From Flavobacteriaceae bacterium 3519-10 (GTDB lineage Bacteria > Bacteroidota > Bacteroidia > Flavobacteriales > Weeksellaceae), in contig CP001673.1 of assembly GCA_000023725.1 (NCBI GenBank), positions 2,614,342 to 2,678,341 on the forward strand: a stretch of 64,000 bases of DNA, given 5' to 3'. The notes beneath the pieces are model-generated. The model saw only the letters and a program-made list of their open reading frames with translations, was not told the origin of the DNA and searched no databases. Shown here one piece after another: positions 7,984 to 15,539 of the stretch; position 1 is the first letter of the stretch, and every line of letters starts with the position of its first letter. A program made the translations under genes and the position numbers.

Positions 7984-8514
7984 ATGTCTGTATACCATTA
8001 TAAATTCGATGTGCGCTGGAGCGATATCGACGCCAATAAACACCTCGCTAACTCCTCCTACGTGGCCTACTGCGCACAAACACGCATGGCTTTTATGAAT
8101 ACGCACCACATGGGACTTAAAGAACTCAGCCGGTGGGGAATTGGCCCTGTGATTCTGCACGAGCGTTTTTCGTTTTTCAAAGAAATCTATGCCGACCAAA
8201 CCGTGTATGTTACGGCCGAAGTATCCGGAATGAGCGAGGACGCGAGCATCTACCAGTTTGTGCACAAGTTTTATCTGCCGGAGGGCACGCATTGCGCCAC
8301 CGCCGAAGCCACAGGCGTATGGATCGACATGATGCTTAGAAAATCTACGACGCCACCGGATGACATCGTTGAAGTGCTGAACGAATTCAAAAGTGAAAAC
8401 ACCAAAGTGCTGACGCGTGAAGACCTTCGGGATCTGCCGTTCAAGCCCGAAAATGTGGAAGCATTCCACAAACAGGGAACCTTCGCATGGCGCAAAAATA
8501 GTGAGGAGAAATAA
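7984..8514 (+). CDS. Acyl-CoA thioesterase, hotdog fold (4HBT/YbgC-like)
   Basis: 176 residues. The first ~130 match the 4-hydroxybenzoyl-CoA thioesterase/YbgC hotdog group, with VRWSDIDANKHLANSSYVAY near residue 10, where the aspartate-containing D-x-N/D-x-x-x-H pattern forms the active site. It probably hydrolyses acyl-CoA or acyl-ACP in the cytoplasm; the substrate is unknown. thiL starts 28 bases after the stop, so the two may be co-transcribed, with no obvious metabolic link. The leader holds the hairpin repeat. Confidence 0.85.
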   Translation: MSVYHYKFDVRWSDIDANKHLANSSYVAYCAQTRMAFMNTHHMGLKELSRWGIGPVILHERFSFFKEIYADQTVYVTAEVSGMSEDASIYQFVHKFYLPEGTHCATAEATGVWIDMMLRKSTTPPDDIVEVLNEFKSENTKVLTREDLRDLPFKPENVEAFHKQGTFAWRKNSEEK

Positions 8515-8542
8515 TTTCTTTCAACAAAAAAATTACAAAATT

Positions 8543-9595
8543 ATGCTCGAAGATAAAGACCGCGAACTAACGCCCATTTCGGCGTACGGCGAATTTGGCC
8601 TCATTAAACATTTAACCGAGAAGTTTGGTTTCGACAATCCGTCAACCGAAACCTCAATTGGTGACGATGCAGCGGTGATCGATCCACAAAACCAGAAAGT
8701 GGTGATTACCACGGATATCCTTGCTGAAGGCGTACACTTTAACCTCGGTTATGTCCCGCTTAAACATCTGGGTTACAAGGCTGTTGTGGTGAATTTGAGC
8801 GACCTTGCCGCGATGAATGCAATACCGACACAGATCCTGGTAGGGCTCGCGGTATCTAACCGTTTTCCGGTGGAAGCGCTCGAGGAAATCTACGAAGGAA
8901 TCGCACTCGCTTGCAAGCGTTACAAAGTTGACCTTGTGGGCGGCGACACCACAAGTTCGACCTCAGGGCTGGTGATGGGCATTACCGCAATCGGCTTGGA
9001 ACAATCGGAAAACCTCATCAAAAGAAGCGGCGCCAAACCGAACGACCTCCTGGTGGTAACCGGCGATCTGGGTGGCGCCTATCTCGGATTACAGATTCTC
9101 GAACGCGAACATTCTGTCTATTTGGCAAATCCGAATATGCAGCCGGAGATGGAAGGCTACGATTATATTCTTGAAAGGCAGTTAAAGCCCGAAGCGCGCA
9201 CTGACATTAAGAAAACACTGAAAGAACTCGATATTCAGCCGACATCGATGATTGACGTTTCAGACGGCCTGTCTTCGGAAATCCTTCATTTAGCTGACCA
9301 GAGTAAAGTGGGTTTCAGGCTGTACGAAGAGAAGATCCCGATGGACTCACTAACGATTTCGACTGCCGAAGAACTCAATTTAAATCCGGTGATGTGTGCA
9401 ATGAACGGCGGCGAAGATTTCGAACTGCTGTTTACGATTGCGCCCGAAGATTTTGAGAAAATAAGAAACCACCCGGATTTCAGTATTATCGGACATGCGG
9501 TGGAAGCGGACGAGGGGAACTTTCTGGTAGCTCGCGGAAGTAATGAACTGATTGCGCTGAATGCGCAGGGTTGGGATGCGTTTTTGAATAAATAG
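8543..9595 (+). CDS. thiL: Thiamine-monophosphate kinase
   Basis: Phosphorylates thiamine monophosphate to the active cofactor thiamine diphosphate with ATP. The chosen ATG at 8543 gives 350 residues; a longer reading from 8417 runs into the thioesterase gene and adds nonsense. N-terminal SIGDDAAVI and TTDILAEGVHF are the ATP/Mg-binding motifs of the PurM/ThiL superfamily; VGGDTTSS around residue 130 and IDVSDGLSSE around 240 are also typical. It is the second gene after the thioesterase. MenD, also in this window, needs the thiamine diphosphate this enzyme makes. Confidence 0.95.
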   Translation: MLEDKDRELTPISAYGEFGLIKHLTEKFGFDNPSTETSIGDDAAVIDPQNQKVVITTDILAEGVHFNLGYVPLKHLGYKAVVVNLSDLAAMNAIPTQILVGLAVSNRFPVEALEEIYEGIALACKRYKVDLVGGDTTSSTSGLVMGITAIGLEQSENLIKRSGAKPNDLLVVTGDLGGAYLGLQILEREHSVYLANPNMQPEMEGYDYILERQLKPEARTDIKKTLKELDIQPTSMIDVSDGLSSEILHLADQSKVGFRLYEEKIPMDSLTISTAEELNLNPVMCAMNGGEDFELLFTIAPEDFEKIRNHPDFSIIGHAVEADEGNFLVARGSNELIALNAQGWDAFLNK

Positions 9596-9609
9596 ATTCG
9601 CACGATTAC

Positions 9610-9710
9610 CTTTATGTTTAAACGCGAAGACCACAAAGAGCATATCATCAAACCGCAAAATTTAAGAGCGCAAAGGCGCTTCGCTTAGCAAAGTTTGAGT
9701 CAAAACGTAA
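9610..9710. repeat. Possible degenerate dispersed repeat (GCGCAAAGGCGC type)
   Basis: This 100-base stretch after thiL has the flavour of the CGCAAAGRCGCAAAG intergenic repeats I recall from many Flavobacteriia (AAACGCGAAGACCACAAAG, GAGCGCAAAGGCGCTTCGC). It contains the short hairpin AGCGC-AAAG-GCGCT. Recognised from memory and degenerate, so the call is weak. Confidence 0.3.
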
Positions 9711-9712
9711 TA

Positions 9713-9744
9713 AAAATCCCCACTCTGAGAAGAATGGGGATTTT
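9713..9744 (-). terminator. Terminator of the rplU-rpmA operon
   Basis: AAAATCCCCA (9713-9722) pairs with TGGGGATTTT (9735-9744), a 10-bp perfect stem. Read on the minus strand it ends in a T run. A second small hairpin (CCGGTTAAAACCGG, 9756-9769) lies between it and the rpmA stop. Confidence 0.85.
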
Positions 9745-9780
9745 AATTTTATAATCCGGTTAAAACCGGCCCGCAAATAA

Positions 9781-10038
9781 TTATGCGTTAGGTTCGATAG
9801 ATACGAATGATCTGTCGTTTTGTTTCTTTCTGAAAACTACTTTTCCGTCAACTAATGCGTGAAGCGTGTGGTCTTTCCCCATCCCAACGTTTTCACCCGG
9901 GTGGTGCTGCGTACCTCTCTGTCTCACGATGATGTTGCCTGCAATAGCTGCCTGTCCACCGAAAATCTTTACACCAAGTCTCTTGGAATGTGATTCTCTA
10001 CCGTTTTTGGAACTACCAACTCCTTTTTTGTGTGCCAT
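9781..10038 (-). CDS. rpmA: 50S ribosomal protein L27
   Basis: 85 residues beginning [20 protein letters not shown], the invariant L27 N-terminus that reaches the peptidyl-transferase centre. No N-terminal extension needing cleavage (as in Firmicutes) is present. It lies 26 bases downstream of rplU in the universal rplU-rpmA pair and is followed by a strong terminator. Confidence 0.98.
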   Translation of the reverse strand: MAHKKGVGSSKNGRESHSKRLGVKIFGGQAAIAGNIIVRQRGTQHHPGENVGMGKDHTLHALVDGKVVFRKKQNDRSFVSIEPNA

Positions 10039-10064
10039 CTTATTTTAAGGTTTTTTGGTTTAAA

Positions 10065-10487
10065 TTATTCAGCGGTTTCGCTGTTTGTTGTTGTTTCGTT
10101 AGCTGCCGGCGCCTCTTCGGTTGCTGGTGCTGCTTTTTTAGCTTTCGGAGCTGCTTTTTTCTCTTTCTTGTTGTTATCGAATCCCGTGATTCCGGTGATT
10201 ACGATTTGAGTTAGAGACTGTCTGTGTCCGTTTTTCTTTTCGTATCCTTTTCTTCTTTTCTTTTTGAAGATGATTACTTTATCCGCTTTCACGTGATCAA
10301 GGATTTCAGCATCTACTACGATACCGCTTACAGCCGGGGCGCCAATTGTTGTAGCACCGTTTACAGTAAGAAGAATTTTGTCGAAAGAAACTTTCGCGCC
10401 AATATCTCCTTTCAAACGGTTCACAAACAACTTCTGGTCTTGCTCAACTTTGTATTGAAGCCCTGCTATTTCTACAATTGCAAACAT
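10065..10487 (-). CDS. rplU: 50S ribosomal protein L21 with extended C-terminal tail
   Basis: The first ~100 residues are standard L21 (MFAIVEIAGLQYKV..., then HRQSLTQIVITGI), a 23S rRNA-binding protein of the large subunit. About 35 extra residues follow, a lysine/alanine-rich tract (KKEKKAAPKAKKAAP) switching to an acidic, threonine-rich end. Such tails occur on L21 in Bacteroidota and are probably disordered. It is the first gene of the rplU-rpmA operon, with a -7 box 32 bases upstream. Confidence 0.97.
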   Translation of the reverse strand: MFAIVEIAGLQYKVEQDQKLFVNRLKGDIGAKVSFDKILLTVNGATTIGAPAVSGIVVDAEILDHVKADKVIIFKKKRRKGYEKKNGHRQSLTQIVITGITGFDNNKKEKKAAPKAKKAAPATEEAPAANETTTNSETAE

Positions 10488-10519
10488 TGTTTATAAATTT
10501 TGTTAGTTAATTCGAGGTG

Positions 10520-10527
10520 CAAAGATA
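10520..10527 (-). promoter_or_regulatory. -7 box of rplU-rpmA
   Basis: The minus strand reads TATCTTTG, matching TAnnTTTG, 32 bases before the rplU ATG. No clear -33 TTG is seen upstream in the AT-rich region. Confidence 0.5.
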
Positions 10528-10564
10528 TAAAATAATTTTAGATTGTAAATTATAAATTTTAGAT

Positions 10565-10594
10565 TTTGCCGAATGCGGATTTATCCTAATTTTG
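10565..10594 (+). promoter_or_regulatory. Promoter of the acyltransferase gene
   Basis: A -33 TTTG (10565-10568), an 18-base spacer and the -7 box TAATTTTG (10587-10594) form the best complete Bacteroidota promoter in the window. The ATG is 18 bases after the box. Confidence 0.75.
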
Positions 10595-10612
10595 AGCTAC
10601 TTATAATATACC

Positions 10613-11704
10613 ATGAAAAGAGATCTATACATTGATTTTGCAAAGGGTTTCGCTACCCTCGCCATTATCTTCATCCATACCGTTTTTTGGTCGGGCCAGT
10701 TTTACATTCCTACTGAAATGCGGGTTTTATCACTGCTCATCGATGTTCCGTTATTTTACGCGCTGAGCGGACTAACTTCAGGAGGAAATATTGAGAAAAC
10801 CCTTTACCGCCTGCTGAAGCTGCAGATTACCTTCATGATCTTCGTGACGTTTCTGTTTCTGCTCGATTATCTGTTTAAAGTTTTCGGTTTAAATGTCTTC
10901 GGTCTTGCGTGGATGCAGGATTTCTATTCTACATTCGGTACTAAGTACGTTCCACAGAATATTTCTGATGTTCCGCAGTGGCAGAATCTAGGCAACTGGT
11001 ATCTTCATCAATACACCAACGCCGATACTTTTCCGGTGGTGATGGGCAGTTTCTGGTATCTTAAAGTATATTTTATCCTGACGGTTTTTGGTGTTTTAAT
11101 TTTAAAATTCTTTCCGAAACACGTGAAATGGTTTATCGCGCTGTGCTTCGGCTTGACATTGCTTTTCAATCTGTTTCCGCATTACTATCCGACAGGCCAG
11201 GTTGGTTATGTTGCTTTGTACCTTGGCGTATTTTTATTGGCAAATCAATTAAAAGGCAAGAAAATTCCAACAAAAATAGCCGCGATTATGTACGCTATAC
11301 TGGCTGTAATTTTGATAATTCTGTTCTGGAATGAAGGCAAAGAACTGTTCTTAAAAATGAATAAGGCCAAATTTCCGCCCAAACTTCTGTATGTGTTCTG
11401 GTCGTCCTTCTCGCTGCTTACCCTTTTCGTGCTGTACAACCGGATCAAAATCAGCCGCGACAGCATCATCACCTATATCGGTAAAAACGCCATTTTCTTT
11501 TATTTCGCCCAAGGCATGAGTTCGTCGCTGGTTTATTTCTTCGTCGTTCCCCTGAAAGACTCGATGAGTTGGTGGCTTCTGATGATTTTGATCTATGCGA
11601 TCAATGTAATCTTGGCTTTTGGAATCGCCGTCTGTCTGAAGAAACTTGATGCCGTTGGTTGGCGGATTCTGGAATTTTTGCGTAAAAAAACCGCTTCAAC
11701 CTAA
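10613..11704 (+). CDS. Acyltransferase family 3 integral membrane protein
   Basis: 363 residues with about ten hydrophobic segments. The N-terminus RDLYIDFAKGFATLAIIFIH is the acyltransferase-3 pattern (R-x-x-x-D-x-x-[RK]-G, then histidine), as in OatA, NodX and Wzy-associated O-acetyltransferases. These move acyl groups from the cytoplasm onto extracytoplasmic sugars or other acceptors; the acceptor here is unknown. It is a lone gene with its own promoter. Its last codons double as one arm of a terminator for the convergent gene. Confidence 0.85.
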   Translation: MKRDLYIDFAKGFATLAIIFIHTVFWSGQFYIPTEMRVLSLLIDVPLFYALSGLTSGGNIEKTLYRLLKLQITFMIFVTFLFLLDYLFKVFGLNVFGLAWMQDFYSTFGTKYVPQNISDVPQWQNLGNWYLHQYTNADTFPVVMGSFWYLKVYFILTVFGVLILKFFPKHVKWFIALCFGLTLLFNLFPHYYPTGQVGYVALYLGVFLLANQLKGKKIPTKIAAIMYAILAVILIILFWNEGKELFLKMNKAKFPPKLLYVFWSSFSLLTLFVLYNRIKISRDSIITYIGKNAIFFYFAQGMSSSLVYFFVVPLKDSMSWWLLMILIYAINVILAFGIAVCLKKLDAVGWRILEFLRKKTAST

Positions 11705-11716
11705 ATTGAAGCGGTT
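11684..11716 (-). terminator. Terminator of the small membrane protein gene, overlapping the acyltransferase end
   Basis: AACCGCTTCAA (11689-11699) pairs with TTGAAGCGGTT (11706-11716). The A run 11684-11690 gives the U tract on the minus strand. The stem includes the stop codon of the convergent acyltransferase gene. Confidence 0.8.
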
Positions 11717-11736
11717 AGTAAGTGGATAACTAAGGA

Positions 11737-11991
11737 TTAATCTACCCTTTTGTTACTGTTTCCGCGGGCAACTACAGCAATCAGAACGATTAAAAGTAAT
11801 GCACCAATTACCCAATATACAGGGTTGCTGAACCATTCCTCAGTGGTGGTAGAGGTTTCGGTAGTCGTTACATCAACGTCTAAATCCGGGTTTGTAGTAC
11901 CTGTTTGAGCCAAAGTGATTACACTGAAGAAAAATGTAAGGATAAAAATTCCGAATTTTTCTAATTTGTTGGTCAGTAATTGCGTTTTCAT
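11737..11991 (-). CDS. Small secreted/membrane protein, unknown function
   Basis: 84 residues: an N-terminal signal-type hydrophobic segment ending near LAQ (about residues 12-29), a short acidic threonine-rich linker (about 30-52), a second membrane segment (about 56-75) and a basic tail. It has a start, a well-placed terminator and its own intergenic space, so it is probably real although small. No family recognised. Confidence 0.6.
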   Translation of the reverse strand: MKTQLLTNKLEKFGIFILTFFFSVITLAQTGTTNPDLDVDVTTTETSTTTEEWFSNPVYWVIGALLLIVLIAVVARGNSNKRVD

Positions 11992-12122
11992 AATTTATTT
12001 TTTTAAATGTTTATGAATTCCACGGTTCAACTTTTATGCCACCGGCGAATTTTCGATAAACTTCCTCTGTGATTTTAGTGTTAACAATCATCAGGAATTT
12101 TTATAAACACCTGAATATTACT

Positions 12123-12130
12123 TAATTTTG
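12123..12130 (+). promoter_or_regulatory. -7 box of miaE
   Basis: TAATTTTG matches TAnnTTTG. Its last three bases are the TTG that an ORF finder takes as a start; the true ATG is 15 bases further on. Confidence 0.6.
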
Positions 12131-12145
12131 CCCAAAATTCATTTC

Positions 12146-12727
12146 ATGTTTAAACTTCGGCTACTCACCGATCCGCGCTGGGCCAACATCGCAGAAGGTA
12201 ATTTAGAAGAAATCTTAACCGACCACGCCTGGTGCGAGCAAAAAGCCACCACCAACGCGATCACACTCATCACAATGCTTCCGGAATATCCCGAAATCAT
12301 TACCGAACTGATCAAAATTGCGCAGGAAGAACTCGAACATTTCCAGATGGTGCATGAGATCATCAAGAACCGCGGCTACGAATTCGGGCGCGAACGCAAA
12401 GACGATTACGTGGGCGAACTTATTAAATTTATCCGCCACGGCGGTACACGCGACGAAAGAATTATCGACCGCATGCTGTTTGCCGCAATGATTGAAGCCC
12501 GCAGCTGCGAGCGCTTCAAAGTTTTAACCGAAAACATTAAAGACGAAGAACTGAAGGCTTTCTACAAAGAACTGATGATCTCCGAAGCCAACCATTACAC
12601 CGCTTTCATCGGCTTTGCAAGACAACTGGGCAATCCCGAAGCCGTAAATACACGTTGGGAAGAGTGGCTGGATTATGAAGCAGAAATCATAAAATCGTAT
12701 GGTAAAAAGGAATCAATCCACGGATAA
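12146..12727 (+). CDS. miaE: tRNA-(ms2io6A)-hydroxylase-like diiron protein
   Basis: 193 residues from the ATG at 12146; the upstream TTG at 12128 belongs to the -7 box. It is a ferritin-like four-helix protein with two E...ExxH sets for a di-iron centre (EEILTDHAWCEQKA, EELEHFQMVHE, EARSCERF, EANHYTAF). MiaE hydroxylates the isopentenyl group of the modified adenosine at position 37 of UNN-reading tRNAs. The Bacteroidota homologues are usually annotated this way, although their substrate has rarely been tested. It is a single gene. Confidence 0.85.
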   Translation: MFKLRLLTDPRWANIAEGNLEEILTDHAWCEQKATTNAITLITMLPEYPEIITELIKIAQEELEHFQMVHEIIKNRGYEFGRERKDDYVGELIKFIRHGGTRDERIIDRMLFAAMIEARSCERFKVLTENIKDEELKAFYKELMISEANHYTAFIGFARQLGNPEAVNTRWEEWLDYEAEIIKSYGKKESIHG

Positions 12728-12790
12728 AAATTTAATGCGTCCGTACAACGAAAATCTGTATTTTTACCCATCAAAACTATTCCAGAATAC

Positions 12791-13411
12791 ATGAACCGCG
12801 AACGCGCCGAACAGCTTCTTAACACCCTTGCAAAGTCTTTTTTTCAAGGTTTGCTCATCGTCGGTCCGTTTGCCGTAACGATCTGGATTATCTGGTACAT
12901 TGTATCGAGTATCGATAACATTATACCGGCCGTTTCGGAAAGACTTTATCCCGGTATCACGTTTATGATCGTGATTTTAGGAACCGCACTGATCGGTTAT
13001 CTCGGCAACAAATTCATCATCGGGCGAGTGGTGGTCGACAGTTTCGATTATCTTCTTGAGCATACGCCCGGCATTAAATTCATCTACACTTCACTCAAAG
13101 ATGTAATGACGTCTTTCGTGGGCGACAAAAAGAAATTTAACCAACCTGTTCTTATTAAAACAACTGATGAGCCTGAAGTGTGGCGCATCGGTTTCCTTAC
13201 ACAGAGCGACCTTTCGTCCGTCGGTTTCCCCGATTATGTTTCGGTTTATCTGCCGCATTCTTATGCGGTTTCCGGCTGGGTGGTTTTTGTACTCGCCGAA
13301 AACATCGTTGTACTCGAAAATGTAACGGCTGCACAGGCAATGAAGTTTGCGGTAAGCGGCGGCGTTGCAGGTTTCCATTCAGATGACAGTGTTTTCAAGG
13401 CACCGGAATGA
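12791..13411 (+). CDS. DUF502 family membrane protein
   Basis: 206 residues with two membrane segments (about 17-42 and 52-72) and a soluble domain that includes TPGIKFIYTSLKDVMTSF and PDYVSVYLPHSYAVSGWVV, both typical of DUF502. Function unknown; homologues are widespread, and a plant relative (COV) affects vascular patterning. It starts 63 bases after miaE. A near-match to the -7 box (TATTTTTA) lies upstream. Confidence 0.85.
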   Translation: MNRERAEQLLNTLAKSFFQGLLIVGPFAVTIWIIWYIVSSIDNIIPAVSERLYPGITFMIVILGTALIGYLGNKFIIGRVVVDSFDYLLEHTPGIKFIYTSLKDVMTSFVGDKKKFNQPVLIKTTDEPEVWRIGFLTQSDLSSVGFPDYVSVYLPHSYAVSGWVVFVLAENIVVLENVTAAQAMKFAVSGGVAGFHSDDSVFKAPE

Positions 13412-13503
13412 AAATCATGAGCAATGAGTGATGAGCAATGAGTAATCATGCAATTCACTTCCGCAAACATTACTCATTACCAATTACTAATTACTTATCA
13501 TTT
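13412..13503 (+). repeat. Repeat-rich leader of the tryptophanase gene
   Basis: The leader holds a tandem repeat (GATGAGCAATGAGT-like units at 13417-13446), then its inverse: AATGAGTAAT (13437-13446) pairs with ATTACTCATT (13469-13478), followed by ATTAC/AATTACT repeats up to the start codon. The RNA could fold into a 10-bp hairpin with a 22-base loop. No -7 box or TnaC-like Trp-containing leader peptide was found. Confidence 0.55.
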
Positions 13504-14880
13504 ATGAAGCTCCCATACGCAGAACCATACCGCATAAAAATGGTGGAAGAAATTCACCAGTCCACCGCAGAGGAAAGAGAACAATGGCTTAAAGACGCCA
13601 ATTATAATTTATTCAATTTAAAATCTTCGCAGGTTTATATAGACCTTTTAACCGACTCCGGAACCGGCGCGATGAGCGACCAACAGTGGGGCGCGCTGAT
13701 GACAGGCGACGAAAGCTATGCCGGCTCCAGAAGTTTTGATCAGCTGCACGACAGCGTTCAGAACATCACCGGCTATCCTTACCTTTTGCCAACCCACCAG
13801 GGAAGAGCGGCTGAAAACGTGCTTTTTTCCGTTTTGGTTAAAGAAGGCGACGTCGTTCCCGGGAACTCACACTTCGACACCACCAAAGGCCATATAGAAA
13901 TCCGGAAAGCGCATGCAATCGACTGTACCATTGATGAAGCTTTCGATATTGAAAACCTTCATCCATTCAAAGGAAATATCGATCTTGAAAAACTAGAAGC
14001 GGTTTATAAAAATCATCCGAAAGAACAGATTCCGTTCTGTCTGATTACGATTACGTGTAATTCTTCGGGTGGGCAACCCGTTTCGCTCGAAAACGTGAAG
14101 GCTGTGAAAGAACTTTCAGACCGTTACGGCATCCCGATTTATTTTGATTCCGCGCGATTTGCCGAGAACGCCTATTTCATTAAAAAAAGAGAAGCCGGCC
14201 AGGAAAACCGCACCATCAAAGAAATCGCAAAAGAACTCTTTTCATATGGCGTGGGCATGACGATGAGTTCCAAAAAAGACGGCCTCGTAAATATCGGCGG
14301 TTTTATTGCGCTGAGCGATGAAAAGATCTTCAATGCCGCCTCTAATTTTACCATTATTTTTGAAGGTTTCATCACCTACGGCGGAATGGCGGGCCGCGAC
14401 ATGGCTGCGCTGGCTGTTGGTTTGAACGAAGCGACTGAATTCGATTATCTGGAGAGCAGAATTTCTCAGGTAGAATATCTTGGCAATAAACTGATTGATT
14501 TTGGAATCCCGATTCAGAAACCCATTGGCGGACACGCCGTGTTTGTAGATTCGCTGAAGTTCTTACCAAATATTCCGCGTGAAGAATATCCGGCGCAGAC
14601 TTTGGCCAACGAGATTTACAAAGAAGCCGGCATCCGCACGGTAGAAATCGGGACTTTGCTGGCCGACCGCGATCCCGGCACACGCGAAAACCGCTACCCG
14701 AAACTCGAACTCGTAAGGCTCGCCATCCCGCGCCGAACCTACACCAACAACCACATGGATTATATCGCCGTCGCCATCAAAAACGTGTACGACCGCCGCG
14801 AAGAAATCGAAAAAGGCTACAACATCACCTGGGAATCCGATATCCTGCGGCACTTCACCGTGAAGCTGGAAGAAGCTTAA
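13504..14880 (+). CDS. tnaA: Tryptophanase (L-tryptophan indole-lyase)
   Basis: PLP enzyme that splits tryptophan into indole, pyruvate and ammonia. The ATG at 13504 gives 458 residues; a longer reading from 13438 lies in the repeat-rich leader. PLP lysine is in MSSKKDGLVNIGG. It is a tryptophanase and not a tyrosine phenol-lyase: the FDTT motif has aspartate where TPL has threonine, VEIGTLLADRD lacks the TPL phenol-binding arginine, and the C-terminus has LRHFTVKL with the histidine typical of TnaA. This predicts an indole-positive organism. There is no tnaB permease neighbour. A terminator follows. Confidence 0.93.
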   Translation: MKLPYAEPYRIKMVEEIHQSTAEEREQWLKDANYNLFNLKSSQVYIDLLTDSGTGAMSDQQWGALMTGDESYAGSRSFDQLHDSVQNITGYPYLLPTHQGRAAENVLFSVLVKEGDVVPGNSHFDTTKGHIEIRKAHAIDCTIDEAFDIENLHPFKGNIDLEKLEAVYKNHPKEQIPFCLITITCNSSGGQPVSLENVKAVKELSDRYGIPIYFDSARFAENAYFIKKREAGQENRTIKEIAKELFSYGVGMTMSSKKDGLVNIGGFIALSDEKIFNAASNFTIIFEGFITYGGMAGRDMAALAVGLNEATEFDYLESRISQVEYLGNKLIDFGIPIQKPIGGHAVFVDSLKFLPNIPREEYPAQTLANEIYKEAGIRTVEIGTLLADRDPGTRENRYPKLELVRLAIPRRTYTNNHMDYIAVAIKNVYDRREEIEKGYNITWESDILRHFTVKLEEA

Positions 14881-14886
14881 CATAAA

Positions 14887-14916
14887 ATCCGTTCGGCATT
14901 GCTGAATGGATTTTTT
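14887..14916 (+). terminator. Terminator after tnaA
   Basis: ATCCGTTCGG (14887-14896) pairs with CTGAATGGAT (14902-14911), ten pairs including two G-T, followed by six T. It reaches to within 14 bases of the next start codon. Confidence 0.75.
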
Positions 14917-14929
14917 GTTAATTTACATT

Positions 14930-15466
14930 ATGGGTTACACTGCGAAAGATATTATTACACAAGCAAGAAAGTTTGAAGAAGCAAGTTTACTGTTAGAACA
15001 GGAAACAATAGAAATTAACAGTTTACAAAAGAGTACTGATCCCATCTCCATACAGAGGCAAAGTACAGATGGTTACATAGAACCAGCAGTTACACTGTTC
15101 GGATTTTCTTTGGAACTTTACTTAAAAGCAATTTTTTTGCATGAAAATGGCAAACCAATATATGGACATGAAATTTCTAACCTCTATGAGGAATTAGGAA
15201 GCGAATCAAAAACTTCTATCAAGGAATTTTTTGAACATTCTACACAACAATATTTTACTGATAATTGTACTTTTTTTCGAGATAACAATTACTCTCAAAT
15301 CTCTTTTGAAGAAAGTTTAGAACAATTATCAGATTTATTTGTGAAAGTGAGGTATATATATGAATATCCTAAAATGGAGAAGAATTTAAGCTTAAGAGAG
15401 CCGGTGCGACAAGCTATTATAAATAGAATTAATCAACTTCAGATTATACATTACCCCCTAGACTAA
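14930..15466 (+). CDS. HEPN-like orphan protein
   Basis: 178 residues from the ATG at 14930. The stretch FSLELYLKAIFLHENGKPI then GHEISNLYEEL follows the layout of HEPN proteins (E-L-x-L-K-A..., G-H-x-L-x-x-L). The catalytic RxxxxH of HEPN RNases is not visible where expected (VRYIYEYPKMEK has no histidine), so an RNase role is doubtful. The gene is clearly more AT-rich than its neighbours, lies between core genes and next to three kinds of repeats, and has no MNT nucleotidyltransferase partner. It is probably acquired; function unknown. Confidence 0.5.
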   Translation: MGYTAKDIITQARKFEEASLLLEQETIEINSLQKSTDPISIQRQSTDGYIEPAVTLFGFSLELYLKAIFLHENGKPIYGHEISNLYEELGSESKTSIKEFFEHSTQQYFTDNCTFFRDNNYSQISFEESLEQLSDLFVKVRYIYEYPKMEKNLSLREPVRQAIINRINQLQIIHYPLD

Positions 15467-15539
15467 AGCGTACCAACCCTTTACCCAAACCTTCGCCACT
15501 TTTCCTTCCTCCTCCAAAAATTTCCCACTCACACATACC

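Noticed and set aside
7714-8469. A 251-codon open frame on the minus strand
   Set aside because: It is antisense to the thioesterase gene and the hairpin repeat; the product has no recognisable domain.
13438-13503. An N-terminal extension of tryptophanase from the ATG at 13438
   Set aside because: The added residues come from the repeat sequence and have no match to the family N-terminus; the ATG at 13504 fits.
13504-14880. Tyrosine phenol-lyase
   Set aside because: The aspartate in FDTT, the isoleucine in VEIG and the histidine in LRHFT are tryptophanase residues.
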